Positions 8,855-18,441 of a stretch of DNA of 64,000 nucleotides are shown in pieces. The stretch lies in assembly GCA_013390905.1 (NCBI GenBank), contig JACATG010000001.1:248001-312000 (forward strand), in the 5' to 3' direction. The notes under the pieces are model-generated. The model made no database searches, was not told the origin of the DNA, and saw nothing but the letters and a program-made list of their open reading frames with translations. This DNA comes from Marine Group I thaumarchaeote (GTDB lineage: Archaea > Thermoproteota > Nitrososphaeria > Nitrososphaerales > Nitrosopumilaceae). A program made the position numbers and the translations under genes. How positions within the stretch are numbered: position 1 is the stretch's first letter; every line of letters begins with the position of its first letter.

Positions 8855-9952
8855 TTACAAAATAGGCTTAATTGCTCCTGCAAGGAGCGCATGATCTGTT
8901 AAGGTTAAGGCTACAAGTGAGTCTACTACAGGTGGTGCTCTGGGTACAACACATGGGTCATGTCTTCCTTTAACTTGAAGCGTTGTTATTTTTTTAGTTT
9001 TAATATCTACTGTGCTTTGTTTTTGTGCAATTGATGATGCTGGCTTGAAAGCAATTCTCATAGTTATTGGCATTCCATTAGAAATACCTCCAAGAATTCC
9101 ACCAGAATTATTTGTTTTTGTTACTATCTTTCCTTTTTTAATAGTATACAAGTCATTGTTTTCAGAACCATAAAGTTCTGAACCACTAAATCCTGAACCA
9201 AATTCAATTCCTTTAACAGACGGAATTGAAAAAATTGCTTTACTCAAATCTGATTCTAATGAACCAAAAATTGGTTCTCCCAATCCAACAGGAACATTTG
9301 TTGTAACTGATTCAATTATACCCCCAAGAGAATCTCCTTTTTTTCTTGCATCCAAAATACTTGCTCTCATTATTTTAGCAGTTTTATTTTCAGGACATCT
9401 CACTTCATTTTTGTAAATTGAACTAATCATTTTTTCATTAAATTCCCCTTCCATCTTTACTTTTCCAATTTGTGATGTGTATGAGTTTGTTTCAATTCCT
9501 AATGTTACTTTAAGTAATTTTCTTGCAATAGCTCCTCCCATAACATGTGTTGCAGTTAATCTTCCAGAAAACCTTCCTCCCCCCCTGTAATCATTAAAGT
9601 GATTATACTTTATCATAGCCGGGTAATCAGAATGTCCTGGTCTTAGTTTTGTTTTCAAAGCCTCATAATCTTTTGATTTTTGATCACTGTTCCAAATCAT
9701 CATTGTAATTGGAGCACCAGTAGTATATCCTCTAAAAACTCCTGAGATTATTTCAACTATGTCCCCTTCTTTTCTTTGAGTTGAAATAAGATTTTGACCA
9801 GGTCTCCTTAGATTCAACATCTTTTGGATATCTTTTTCATCAATTTCTAATCCCGCAGGACAACCATCTAATACAGCACCAATGGCTTTTCCATGACTTT
9901 CACCAAAACTTGTTAAAACAAGACGCTGACCAATAGAACTTCCAGGCAACAT
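8855..9952 (-). CDS. aroC: Chorismate synthase
   Basis: This 365-aa enzyme converts EPSP to chorismate using reduced FMN. The signatures are TSFGESHGKAIG near residue 15, the RPGQ and RPGHSDY motifs, and GRFSGRLTATHV. The C-terminal GRHDPCVVPRAPPV is also typical. The length matches the family. It lies 4 nt before the mutase-aminotransferase gene but 167 nt after aroA, the widest gap in this operon. Confidence 0.96.
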   Translation of the reverse strand: MLPGSSIGQRLVLTSFGESHGKAIGAVLDGCPAGLEIDEKDIQKMLNLRRPGQNLISTQRKEGDIVEIISGVFRGYTTGAPITMMIWNSDQKSKDYEALKTKLRPGHSDYPAMIKYNHFNDYRGGGRFSGRLTATHVMGGAIARKLLKVTLGIETNSYTSQIGKVKMEGEFNEKMISSIYKNEVRCPENKTAKIMRASILDARKKGDSLGGIIESVTTNVPVGLGEPIFGSLESDLSKAIFSIPSVKGIEFGSGFSGSELYGSENNDLYTIKKGKIVTKTNNSGGILGGISNGMPITMRIAFKPASSIAQKQSTVDIKTKKITTLQVKGRHDPCVVPRAPPVVDSLVALTLTDHALLAGAIKPIL

Positions 9953-9979
9953 ACTATCAAAGCTAAATGATGTTTATAA

Positions 9980-10123
9980 TCATGCCCCAGAACCAATCAC
10001 AAGAACATCAATGTCAAAATAGGCACAAAAATCGCTGTTTTTTATATCACTTATTTTCAGATTTTTACCGACTGGGTAGAACCTTTTACTATTTTTAGTT
10101 AATTTTTTTGAAAATTGTTTTAT
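9980..10123 (-). pseudogene. Possible stub of a Rossmann-fold flavoprotein
   Basis: Between aroA and aroC a stop-free frame of 47 codons without a usual start codon ends in YFDIDVLVIGSGA followed by TGA. That ending is the first beta strand and glycine loop typical of FAD/NAD-binding proteins such as NadB or SdhA, and nothing follows it in frame. It could be a gene relic or chance. No complete partner is visible next to it. Confidence 0.25.
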
Positions 10124-11388
10124 TGAACCTGAATTTTTGCACCGAGGCTATTCATCTCTTCCACAAAATTTGGATATGAAATTTTGACTGATTCCGGATC
10201 TGTTATAGTGCAATTTCCTATGTACATTCCAGCTATACAAAATGCCATAAATAATCTATGATCATTTTCACAATTCAATTCTGCCCCAATTAGATTTTCT
10301 GATGTTTCTAGAATCAACCCATCTTCTTTTTCTTGAATTTTAATTCCAAGTTTTACAAGTTCTCTTGAGATAATTGCAATTCTGTCTGTTTCTTTTAATC
10401 TTGCATGTTTTACATTTACTATCTCAATTGGGTTTGATGTATTTAATGCCAATATTGCAAGAGGTGGAAGAAGGTCTGGCGAATTACTTAAATCAAATCT
10501 TCCTCCCTTTAATTTTTCAGGTGTTTTGATTTTAATTTCTTCATTATTGATAGTAACATTTACTCCTAACTGTTCTAAAACATCAATGAAAACTTTATCT
10601 CCTTGTGGCAAGTTTCCAATACTACCTTTGACTATAATTTCTTCCCCATTAAGTACTGCTGCTGAGAGAAGTAGCGCAAGACTTGAAAAATCAATTGGAA
10701 CTGTAAATGTAGTACTTTTATAGACTTGCGGTGATATGTTGTATCTTTTGTATGGGATTAATATTTGAACCGACACTCCAAACTTTCTCATTGTAGCAAT
10801 CGTTGCATCAATATATGGTTTTGAAACCAAATTTCCTTCTATGGTTAGGTTAATCCCCTTTTCTGTTAGTGGCGCACTGATTAATAATGCCGAGATGAAT
10901 TGACTTGAAAAATTTCCTGGAATTGTAACATTACCTCCTGTGATTTTTCCTTTGATTTTGATTGGCGGTTTTCCATCTGTTGAACTACACTGTGCTCCTA
11001 TACTTGATAATGCATCTAAGAGAGGTTGCATAGGTCTTTTTTGTAAGCTAGAATCTCCTGTTAAAATAATCTCTTCAGAAAATAGACTAGCAATGCCTGA
11101 AGCAATTCTGATTGTTGTTCCAGAGTTTTCTGTATTGATCTCAGGCACATTTACACCTAATTTAATCGGATTTTTGACAATAATTGACGAATTTTCGATT
11201 TCTATCTCTGCTCCAAATTTTTTGCAAGCCTCAATTGTTGAAATAGTATCAGCTGAGAGTAAGGCATTATCAACTCTACTGTTATTCCCTGCAAGCGATG
11301 CAAGAAAAATTGCTCTATGTGTGTAACTCTTATTTGGAGGACAAACCACTTGTCCTGAAATCTTTGATTTTCCGACCTTACAATTCAT
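10120..11388 (-). CDS. aroA: 3-phosphoshikimate 1-carboxyvinyltransferase (EPSP synthase)
   Basis: This 422-aa protein joins PEP to shikimate-3-phosphate. It has the PPNKSYTHRAIFLASLA motif at residues 18-34, NSGTTIRI near 87, and the C-terminal RLKETDRIA and DHRLFMAFCIAG regions of the family. Its start overlaps the end of the shikimate kinase gene by 11 nt, which implies coupled translation. Confidence 0.96.
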   Translation of the reverse strand: MNCKVGKSKISGQVVCPPNKSYTHRAIFLASLAGNNSRVDNALLSADTISTIEACKKFGAEIEIENSSIIVKNPIKLGVNVPEINTENSGTTIRIASGIASLFSEEIILTGDSSLQKRPMQPLLDALSSIGAQCSSTDGKPPIKIKGKITGGNVTIPGNFSSQFISALLISAPLTEKGINLTIEGNLVSKPYIDATIATMRKFGVSVQILIPYKRYNISPQVYKSTTFTVPIDFSSLALLLSAAVLNGEEIIVKGSIGNLPQGDKVFIDVLEQLGVNVTINNEEIKIKTPEKLKGGRFDLSNSPDLLPPLAILALNTSNPIEIVNVKHARLKETDRIAIISRELVKLGIKIQEKEDGLILETSENLIGAELNCENDHRLFMAFCIAGMYIGNCTITDPESVKISYPNFVEEMNSLGAKIQVQ

Positions 11389-12232
11389 GAACTTCAGCCT
11401 TCTTGTTACTAACTTTTGAAATAATCACGTTTCCTTCTAATGCTGAAAATACTTTTTTTATGTTTGCCTCATTTTCTTTTTTTGTTATTGCTGCAACTGC
11501 AGGCCCATTTCCAGAAACTGATGCACCAAGTGCACCTTTTTCTATTAAACTTGTAATGATTTCAGGATCTGAATTTAAAATGGATGCAGTTGTTAACCCA
11601 TTAATGATCATTGCTTCCCAATAGTTTGCTTTTCTTGCCAATTCCCACGCTTTTTCAAATACAGACGAAAGAGGTTTAAGATTTTTTAGATTTCCTCTTT
11701 TTCTATTTTTGGGAATGAAGATCACTACAACTAAATTGGTTGGGCCTTTTTCAAAATGAATTCGTTTTTTCTTTGCATTATCTGTAACATTGAATCCACC
11801 ATAGTAACATGAACATGCATCATCGAATGCTCCTGTGATGCTTACTTTGGATTCAATTGATGCATCAACTCCTGCAAGTAAAATTTGCCTATCAGTAAAT
11901 TTAGATTTGAATATCTTTGCACATGCTAGTGCTACTGCCGATGAAATAGCACTTGAACTTTTGAGTCCATACCCAGTCGGAATTTCAGAATCAAGTGTAA
12001 TTGTAATTTTATTTTGTTCCAAATCTTTCTTTGAAACAATTTTTTCAACAGTTTTATTAATTAGTCGAGAGCTAATACTTTTATTTTTAGATTTGAGTAA
12101 AATTCCCTTCCCAGAGCTAGACTCAACTGTTGCTTCTACTTTTAATGCAATTCCTAAAGTTGCACCTTTTTTGATTGCAATCGCATTTACGAGGGAAATT
12201 GCTCCGTGTACCGTAGCCTTTGCTTTTACCAT
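11378..12232 (-). CDS. Shikimate kinase, archaeal GHMP type
   Basis: This 284-aa protein belongs to the GHMP kinase superfamily rather than the P-loop AroK family. The ATP-binding loop reads PTGYGLKSSSAISSA near residue 85, and GASVSGNGPAVAA near 235 forms the C-terminal motif. Archaea use this type to phosphorylate shikimate at the 3-OH. The operon position, between aroE and aroA, fixes the assignment against homoserine or mevalonate kinase. Its ATG shares one base with the aroE stop (TGATG); a TTG lies one codon upstream. Confidence 0.93.
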   Translation of the reverse strand: MVKAKATVHGAISLVNAIAIKKGATLGIALKVEATVESSSGKGILLKSKNKSISSRLINKTVEKIVSKKDLEQNKITITLDSEIPTGYGLKSSSAISSAVALACAKIFKSKFTDRQILLAGVDASIESKVSITGAFDDACSCYYGGFNVTDNAKKKRIHFEKGPTNLVVVIFIPKNRKRGNLKNLKPLSSVFEKAWELARKANYWEAMIINGLTTASILNSDPEIITSLIEKGALGASVSGNGPAVAAITKKENEANIKKVFSALEGNVIISKVSNKKAEVHEL

Positions 12233-13053
12233 CAAAATCCTCCAAGTAGTGCTTTTTTCATTGCATTATATGGTGCTTCCATATTATGCCAAATCTCAAA
12301 GGATCTTACTGCTTGGCCTAGGAGCATCTCATATCCATAAATAATGATTGCCGACTTTTCTTTTGCTTTTTTGATAAAATCTGTATTCATTGGCATATAT
12401 ACAATATCATACACAATTGTTTTTTCATTGATACCTTCTAAAGAAATTGGGCTTGACTCATTCTTTAGACCAACTGATGTAGCATTGACAATTATGTCAT
12501 AATCTTTTACTAAATCATTAACATCTTCAATTTTGATTGCATTAGCATCCAATCCTATTTTTTTTGCAAACTCTGAAAGATTATTGGCATTTTCTAGTGT
12601 TCTATTTGCAATAGTTATACTATTTGCCTTCTCTTTTGCAAATCCTGCAACTATTGCTCTTGCAGCTCCTCCTGCTCCAAGAAGAAGTACTTTGGTATTT
12701 GCAATATTCAATTCCTTTTTCTTAAAGGGTTCTAGAAACCCATCCATATCTGTATTGTATCCTTTAAGGATGCCGTCTTTGTATGTAACCGTATTAACTG
12801 CACCAATTAGACTACATGATTCATCAGTTTTATCAAGATATTTCATCATCTCAACTTTATGAGGAATAGTAACATTGAATCCATCAACTTTGATTTTTTT
12901 TAATCCTTCAATTCCTTCTTCTAATTCACCTTTGGGAATTCTATAAGCAATATATGAACAATCTAAATTTAATTCTCTAAATACTGCACTATGAATATTT
13001 GGAGAAAATGAATGATCAATTGGGTCTCCAATTACTACAAATGTTTTTCCCAT
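12232..13053 (-). CDS. aroE: Shikimate dehydrogenase
   Basis: This 273-aa NADP enzyme reduces 3-dehydroshikimate to shikimate. Substrate-site motifs are SFSPNIHSA near residue 15 and FNVTIPHK near 60, where the Lys is catalytic. NTDMDGF follows, then LGAGGAARAI for the cofactor and the C-terminal GYEMLLGQA. It directly precedes the shikimate kinase gene, so both enzymes acting on shikimate are coupled. Confidence 0.95.
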   Translation of the reverse strand: MGKTFVVIGDPIDHSFSPNIHSAVFRELNLDCSYIAYRIPKGELEEGIEGLKKIKVDGFNVTIPHKVEMMKYLDKTDESCSLIGAVNTVTYKDGILKGYNTDMDGFLEPFKKKELNIANTKVLLLGAGGAARAIVAGFAKEKANSITIANRTLENANNLSEFAKKIGLDANAIKIEDVNDLVKDYDIIVNATSVGLKNESSPISLEGINEKTIVYDIVYMPMNTDFIKKAKEKSAIIIYGYEMLLGQAVRSFEIWHNMEAPYNAMKKALLGGF

Positions 13054-13103
13054 CTTATTTTTTTGAGTGCATGATTGATTTAAACTCTCAACTGTTAATT
13101 TGG

Positions 13104-13775
13104 TTATTTTTTTAGATTTGTAATTTTCTTTACTTCATCAACACTGAACTGGCCTGGCGCAACTGGATTTCCTAATGAAACATATGTGAATGGACTACCC
13201 AAATACAGGCACAAAATTCTTGAAATTCTGCCCAAATCCCCCATTGCAAATGATATCAGATTGTTTCTTCCTTTTTTACTGTATAACTCAAGCATTCTAC
13301 TGGAATCATTAGTTGATTTTGCAGTACTTACAATTTTCACATTAAATGAGAATTTGGTCATTTGATTCATTTTCTTTTTTAGTTCTGCAGAACTTGGAGT
13401 TTTCTTAAAGTCATGCCATGATACAAGCAATTTTGTCTTTGTTGATTTTAGATATCTTACCAATGATGAATTTCTCTTTAACGTGTTAAATTCTACATCT
13501 AATAAGAAAGGATTGTATTCAGCAATTAATTTTAGAATGGCAATTCTTTCTTTTTCATTTCCTGGAAATTTTCCACCTTCTGTTTTCGGTCTCAGTGTAC
13601 ATACAATTTTTTTCAGATCTTTTTTGATTGTCTCTAATGCCTCTGGAATTTGCTCAATCTTTAAAAAATCAAATCTGACTTCTGCATAATCTGATTTCTT
13701 TAGTGCAATTTTCAATATCTGTTTTATTTTGTATGGAGTTTTTTCTGCAATAGATACGCAAGTTTTGTATTTCAT
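13104..13775 (-). CDS. aroD: 3-dehydroquinate dehydratase, type I
   Basis: This 223-aa TIM-barrel enzyme dehydrates 3-dehydroquinate through a Schiff base. Visible motifs are YAEVRFDFL near residue 30, VSWHDFKKTPS near 120 containing the catalytic His, FNVKIVSTAK with the Schiff-base Lys near 146, and the C-terminal GQFSVDEV. It begins one base after the DHQ synthase II gene ends. Confidence 0.93.
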   Translation of the reverse strand: MKYKTCVSIAEKTPYKIKQILKIALKKSDYAEVRFDFLKIEQIPEALETIKKDLKKIVCTLRPKTEGGKFPGNEKERIAILKLIAEYNPFLLDVEFNTLKRNSSLVRYLKSTKTKLLVSWHDFKKTPSSAELKKKMNQMTKFSFNVKIVSTAKSTNDSSRMLELYSKKGRNNLISFAMGDLGRISRILCLYLGSPFTYVSLGNPVAPGQFSVDEVKKITNLKK

Positions 13776-13776
13776 T

Positions 13777-14838
13777 TTATTTTTCTAATATGTATTCGTC
13801 TGAAACTTCCATTCCAAAGTGTCTGCCCATAGCAGGTTTTGCATGTACCATAACTTTATCTCCTTTCTTTAGATGTGTAACTGATATTAATTGTCCATTC
13901 GGTTTTACAAAACGAATTGTTTCGGCATCTTGTGCAATAATTCCACCGATTTCTTCTCCTATAGCTGCTTTGATCATTAACATTGGTCTTCGCTCAATTT
14001 TTGATCTTCCAACAGTTACTCTTCTTGCATTTCCTTTAGAATTAAGAATCAACACTTCAGAACCTGTTTCAACCTCTGAGAGATAGTTAGTTGTACCATC
14101 TGGAGCAAGAGTATAACAATGAACTGCACCTGCATTTACTCTAAATGGTCTCGGAGATGTAAATGATGATCCTACTGATTCGTTGTGAACTAGAAAGAAA
14201 AAGTTGGATCTATTTCCAATTAGCATTCCTTCTCCTTTGTGAAGCATTGAAGCTGTATCTACGCAAACACGTTCACCATCCCCAACTTCTTTTATCTCAA
14301 TAATCTTCGCAGTTCTCATCTCAAAACTACTTGTTCCTAAGTATACCATCGCTTCTCTTACCTCATTAATTGATGATGTGCTAAAGATTACTCCATCAAC
14401 TCCTACATCTAAAATCGAAAACATCTTTCTTACCTCTTTTGTTGTTCTTGCAATTGCAAAAATTTTTGTATGTATTTTATGGAGTTTAGCAATAATATTT
14501 TCAAGAGGAATAATTTTCCAATCTTTTACTTCTACTATAACAAAGTCTAATCCTTTCTTTGCAGCAGAAAGAATATTTTCAATATCTGCATTTGAAAATA
14601 CTTTGAATTTCCTTCCCACTTTCTTGCCTCTAGGCTTAGATACTCCTTCTTTTTCAAGGACTACATACTTTGCAGCACTTGAAGGAAAAACTGTTAACAA
14701 TTTTGTTTTTTTCTTGCCTAATTTTTTGGGGTCAAGATACACCATCTTGATTCCTTCAGCTTCTAATTGAGGAAGAAATTTAGTTAATTGTGCTTGAGAC
14801 ACTTTAGGTGTAATTATTAATTCTCTTGTTTTACTCAA
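13777..14838 (-). CDS. 3-dehydroquinate synthase II (archaeal type)
   Basis: This 353-aa protein matches the archaeal DHQ synthase family of MJ1249, which oxidatively deaminates and cyclises ADH to 3-dehydroquinate with NAD+. It shows VDTASMLHKGEGMLIGNRS near residue 195, PRPFRVNAGAVHCY near 230 and the C-terminal GRHFGMEVSDEYILEK. It replaces bacterial AroB, and the upstream gene makes its substrate. Its start overlaps that gene's end by 8 nt. Confidence 0.93.
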   Translation of the reverse strand: MSKTRELIITPKVSQAQLTKFLPQLEAEGIKMVYLDPKKLGKKKTKLLTVFPSSAAKYVVLEKEGVSKPRGKKVGRKFKVFSNADIENILSAAKKGLDFVIVEVKDWKIIPLENIIAKLHKIHTKIFAIARTTKEVRKMFSILDVGVDGVIFSTSSINEVREAMVYLGTSSFEMRTAKIIEIKEVGDGERVCVDTASMLHKGEGMLIGNRSNFFFLVHNESVGSSFTSPRPFRVNAGAVHCYTLAPDGTTNYLSEVETGSEVLILNSKGNARRVTVGRSKIERRPMLMIKAAIGEEIGGIIAQDAETIRFVKPNGQLISVTHLKKGDKVMVHAKPAMGRHFGMEVSDEYILEK

Positions 14839-15613
14839 TTTTCCTCAATGCTTCCTTTGCTGTTGCTTCCCTGAAAATTATTTCAGCTAATGCTTCTACC
14901 ATTTTTTCAGGTGTTTTATGTGCAAAGATGTTTCTACCATATGTAATACCTTTAGCTCCTGCGGCCATAACATCTTCAGTCATTTGAAGAATATCTAAAT
15001 CAGTTTTTGCTTTAGGCCCACCTGCAATAACAATTGGAACTGGTGTACTCTTTACAATTTTTGCAAAGGAATCTACATCTCCAGTGTATAATGTTTTAAC
15101 AATATCTGCACCACACTCTGCTCCCATTCTTGCAACATGTCCAACAATTTGAGGATCATTTGGATCCTTGATGTTTTCACCTCTTGGATACATCATTGCC
15201 AATAATGGCATTCCCCATCTATGACATTGCTCAGCGGTTTTTCCAAGTTGTTCTAACATCTCTGGCTCTTCTTTTCCACCAATATTGATGTGTAATGAAA
15301 CACCGTCTGCACCTAATGCTACAGCTTCTTTTACTGTACCAGTTAACATCTTGCGATTAGGTGTTAATGATAATGAAGTACTACTTGAAAAATGAACTAA
15401 AATCCCAACACTAGTTGGTTTAGGTAGTGTTTTAAGAATTCCTTTGTTGATAATTACACTTGTGAGACCATGTCCCTCACATTTGTAAATTGTAGAAGCG
15501 GGGTCTTCAAGACCCTCAATAGGTCCATTTGAAATACCATGATCCATTGGAATGCAAAGCATTTTTCCTTCTCTAAGAATTCGATTAAGTCTAATCTGAT
15601 TACCTGACACCAT
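14831..15613 (-). CDS. 2-amino-3,7-dideoxy-D-threo-hept-6-ulosonate (ADH) synthase
   Basis: This 260-aa DhnA/FBA class I aldolase-family protein is the first gene of the shikimate operon. Archaea without DAHP synthase use it to combine 6-deoxy-5-ketofructose 1-phosphate with aspartate semialdehyde. Visible motifs include CIPMDHGISNGP near residue 20, GADGVSLHINIG and the Schiff-base Lys in ADIVKTLYTGD. VIAGGPK marks the phosphate site. The partner gene downstream separates it from true fructose-bisphosphate aldolase. Confidence 0.92.
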   Translation of the reverse strand: MVSGNQIRLNRILREGKMLCIPMDHGISNGPIEGLEDPASTIYKCEGHGLTSVIINKGILKTLPKPTSVGILVHFSSSTSLSLTPNRKMLTGTVKEAVALGADGVSLHINIGGKEEPEMLEQLGKTAEQCHRWGMPLLAMMYPRGENIKDPNDPQIVGHVARMGAECGADIVKTLYTGDVDSFAKIVKSTPVPIVIAGGPKAKTDLDILQMTEDVMAAGAKGITYGRNIFAHKTPEKMVEALAEIIFREATAKEALRKIE

Positions 15614-15771
15614 GTGTTGATCTACTTTTTGTACCCTACTTAAAAATAACGTGAATCATTAACTAAGGTTTACCTAGAATTAAGCACAAATCATTCATTT
15701 AGTTTAATTCTTTTTTTTACTCCTTTTTTTCTATCAAGGATTAAATAGAAATTAAAAAAGATGAATAATAA
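15614..15771. promoter_or_regulatory. Divergent promoter region, shikimate operon / mqnC
   Basis: These 158 nt separate the two divergent transcription units. On the minus strand an AT-rich TTTTTAAG element lies about 35 nt before the ADH synthase ATG. On the plus strand, AT runs precede the TTG start of mqnC. I see no operator-like inverted repeat. Confidence 0.35.
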
Positions 15772-16890
15772 TTGAGCCAAACTACTGAACAGATACAAAA
15801 AAGCGATATCAAAGATATTTTAGATAATTCTCTTAATGGTAAAAGACCTGAACCTGAAGATTGTTTGAGACTCTTAGAGTCTGACGACATTCATCTTATG
15901 GGGCTTGTTTCTGGGCATCTAGTAAGAAAACAATTTGGCAAAAAAATATCTTTTATAAATAATATTATTTTGAATTATACCAATGTTTGTATCACTGATT
16001 GCAAGTTTTGTGCATTTTATAGATCTCCTGGTGCTGAAGACTCTTACACATTAACACTAGATCAAATTGAATCTAGAGTAAAGACTTCATGGGATTTGTT
16101 TAAGATCCGTCAAGTTTTGATTCAGGGTGGGCACAATCCAAATTTGACAATAGAGTACTATGAAGATGCGTTCAGAATGATTCGAAAGAAATTTCCACAA
16201 GTTGGCGTTCATGGATTATCTACATCTGAAATTGATATGATTGCAAAAGTTGAAAAATCCTCAACAAAAGAAATCTTGGCACGACTAAAAGATGCTGGTT
16301 TACAATCAATACCTGGGGCAGGGGCTGAAATCTTAGTTGATTCAGTTAAAGATGTCATTAGTCCTAAGAAAATTTCTAGTGCTGATTGGATTAGAATAAT
16401 GGATGAAGCTCATTCACTTGGATTACCAGCTTCTGCAACTATGATGTATGGTCACGTAGAAAACAAAAATGATATTGTTGAACACTTTTTCAAAATTGTA
16501 AAACTTCAAGAAAAAACAAAAGGCTTCATGGCTTTCATTCCCTGGAATTTTGAACCAATCAATACTTTGATGCATGAAGAAGGTTTGGTTGAACATGGAA
16601 CTGGTGGAGTTCAACTTTTGAAGATGATTGCAATCTCTAGACTAGTCTTTGATGGCTTGATTCATCACATTCAATCTTCTTGGTTGACAAATGGAGTTGG
16701 CATGGCTCAACTTGCTTTACAGTATGGTGCTGATGACTTTGGTGGCACACTCATTGGAGAAGAAGTTGTTTCATGCACCGGTGCCCGTTCAACTGAACTA
16801 ACAGATAAAAAAATCATCAATGCAATTCATCAGATTGGTTATCAGGTGGAAGAGAGAGATAATTTCTACAATCCTGTTAATGTATCATAG
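15772..16890 (+). CDS. mqnC: Radical SAM cyclic dehypoxanthinyl futalosine synthase-like (MqnC)
   Basis: This 372-aa radical-SAM enzyme has the CX3CX2C cluster motif in NVCITDCKFCAFYR near residue 67. The following IQGGHNPNLTIEYYED and MMYGHVENKNDIVEHF track MqnC more closely than the F420 enzyme CofH. MqnC cyclises dehypoxanthine futalosine in menaquinone synthesis. CofH is separately present at 40-41 kb, which supports a different role. The start is TTG at 15772, since the nearby upstream ATG meets a stop. The convergent UbiD gene overlaps its end by 6 nt. Confidence 0.82.
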   Translation: MSQTTEQIQKSDIKDILDNSLNGKRPEPEDCLRLLESDDIHLMGLVSGHLVRKQFGKKISFINNIILNYTNVCITDCKFCAFYRSPGAEDSYTLTLDQIESRVKTSWDLFKIRQVLIQGGHNPNLTIEYYEDAFRMIRKKFPQVGVHGLSTSEIDMIAKVEKSSTKEILARLKDAGLQSIPGAGAEILVDSVKDVISPKKISSADWIRIMDEAHSLGLPASATMMYGHVENKNDIVEHFFKIVKLQEKTKGFMAFIPWNFEPINTLMHEEGLVEHGTGGVQLLKMIAISRLVFDGLIHHIQSSWLTNGVGMAQLALQYGADDFGGTLIGEEVVSCTGARSTELTDKKIINAIHQIGYQVEERDNFYNPVNVS

Positions 16891-18327
16891 TCCATAATCA
16901 GACCACTTAGAATCAACTAGATTTTTCGTTTTATCATCAACTTTTACTTGCTGCTGAATTTCTCTTTCGTATCCTTCCTCTTTGGTTTTCTGTGTTGCAT
17001 CAATTCCCATCTTGGAACCTAGATTGACAAGTGGCGATGCAGGATCAAGAGTGTCAGTTGGTGTATTATTGATAATTATTGTATCTCTTGCTGCATCTGT
17101 TCTTGTAGTAATTGCCCAAATAACATCATTCATGTCATGCACATTGATGTCATCATCTACTACAACAAACATCTTTGTTAGTGAGAGTTGTCCCATTCCC
17201 CATAACCCCATCATCACTTTCTTCGCTTGGCCTGGGTACCTCTTTTTGATTGAAATGATTGCCAATCCTTGGAACCATCCTGCTGCTGGCATGCTATAGT
17301 CTACTACTTCTGGCTGGAGCATTTGAATCAATGGCAAAAATGATCGTTCAATAACTTTTCCAATGTATGCGTCCTCAAGAATTGGTTTTCCAACAACCGT
17401 TGTAACATAGATTGGATCTTTTCTTCTCATGATTCCTGTTAGTGTAAATGTTGGAAATGGTTCAGCTGGTGTGTAATAACCTGTATGATCTCCAAATGGT
17501 CCTTCATCTCTAGTGTCTTCTGGATCAACATATCCTTCTAAAACAATCTCTGCATTTGCAGGAACATCCAAATCAATTGTTTTGCATTTTACAGTTTTGA
17601 TTCCTTGTTTTCTCGTAATTCCTGCAAACAAGTACTTGTCTAGTCCTTCTGGTACTGGCGCAATTGATGAAAATATTGTAGCAGGTTCTCCTCCAATAAT
17701 TATCGCCACTGGGATTTTTTCTCCCCTATCTTTTGAAATATCTCCATGATGGGCACCTCTTTTGTGTTTTTGCCAGTGCATTATTGCGTGAGTTTTATCA
17801 ATTACCTGCATTCTGTAAACTCCGAGATTTCTTACTCCTGTCTCTGGATGTTTTGTAGCTACTAATCCTAGAGTAATGAATCGACCAGCATCATTTGGCC
17901 ATGATTTTAGAATTGGTAAATCATCAAAAGATGCATCACTTGATGTTATTTCAGTTACTGGTCCTCTTGTCTCTGCTTTAGGAAATGATGACGCCATCTT
18001 TGAGAGTTCCGGAAGTTTTTTAATTTTGTTTAGAAAACCTGATGGAATATCCATCTTAGTCATATCTGCAATACGTTGACCAATTTCAGTAAAGTCTGTC
18101 ATCTCAAGTCCTATCTCTAATCTTTTCATAGATCCGAACGCATTTCCTAAAACTGGTATGTCGTATCCTTTCACATTTTCAAAAAGAATTGCAGAACCGT
18201 TAGAGTACATCTCTCTTCTCAATATTTCTGCAATTTCTAAATTTGAGTCAACTTCAGTTTTGACCCGCTTTAACTCTCCATTCTTTTCAAGTTCAGTAAT
18301 AAATTCATGAATGTCTTCTATTGGCAC
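16885..18327 (-). CDS. UbiD-family decarboxylase
   Basis: This 480-aa protein is a UbiD-type decarboxylase that needs prenylated FMN. It shows the N-terminal DIHEFITELEKNGELKRV, then GVYRMQVIDKTHAIMHWQKHKRGA, EDTRDEGPFGDHTGYYTP carrying the catalytic Glu/Asp, and a GSKMGIDATQKT tail. Such enzymes decarboxylate aromatic or naphthoate intermediates. Facing mqnC, it is a candidate MqnL-like step in menaquinone synthesis. The start codon is GTG. Confidence 0.85.
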   Translation of the reverse strand: MPIEDIHEFITELEKNGELKRVKTEVDSNLEIAEILRREMYSNGSAILFENVKGYDIPVLGNAFGSMKRLEIGLEMTDFTEIGQRIADMTKMDIPSGFLNKIKKLPELSKMASSFPKAETRGPVTEITSSDASFDDLPILKSWPNDAGRFITLGLVATKHPETGVRNLGVYRMQVIDKTHAIMHWQKHKRGAHHGDISKDRGEKIPVAIIIGGEPATIFSSIAPVPEGLDKYLFAGITRKQGIKTVKCKTIDLDVPANAEIVLEGYVDPEDTRDEGPFGDHTGYYTPAEPFPTFTLTGIMRRKDPIYVTTVVGKPILEDAYIGKVIERSFLPLIQMLQPEVVDYSMPAAGWFQGLAIISIKKRYPGQAKKVMMGLWGMGQLSLTKMFVVVDDDINVHDMNDVIWAITTRTDAARDTIIINNTPTDTLDPASPLVNLGSKMGIDATQKTKEEGYEREIQQQVKVDDKTKNLVDSKWSDYGL

Positions 18328-18441
18328 AACGACTATGAAGTTTGTTCAAGTATAAGCTTAACTGGATTTACATTAAAGTGGCTTTTTCTTAAAGTTCTTT
18401 TAACAAATGTATTTTAGTTATAATTTATAGAAAAAATAGTA

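Noticed and set aside
12533-12862. 109-codon plus-strand frame inside aroE
   Set aside because: Antisense shadow of a clear shikimate dehydrogenase.
16885-18327. UbiD-family gene as a ubiquinone-pathway enzyme
   Set aside because: Archaea do not make ubiquinone; the neighbouring MqnC points to menaquinone instead.
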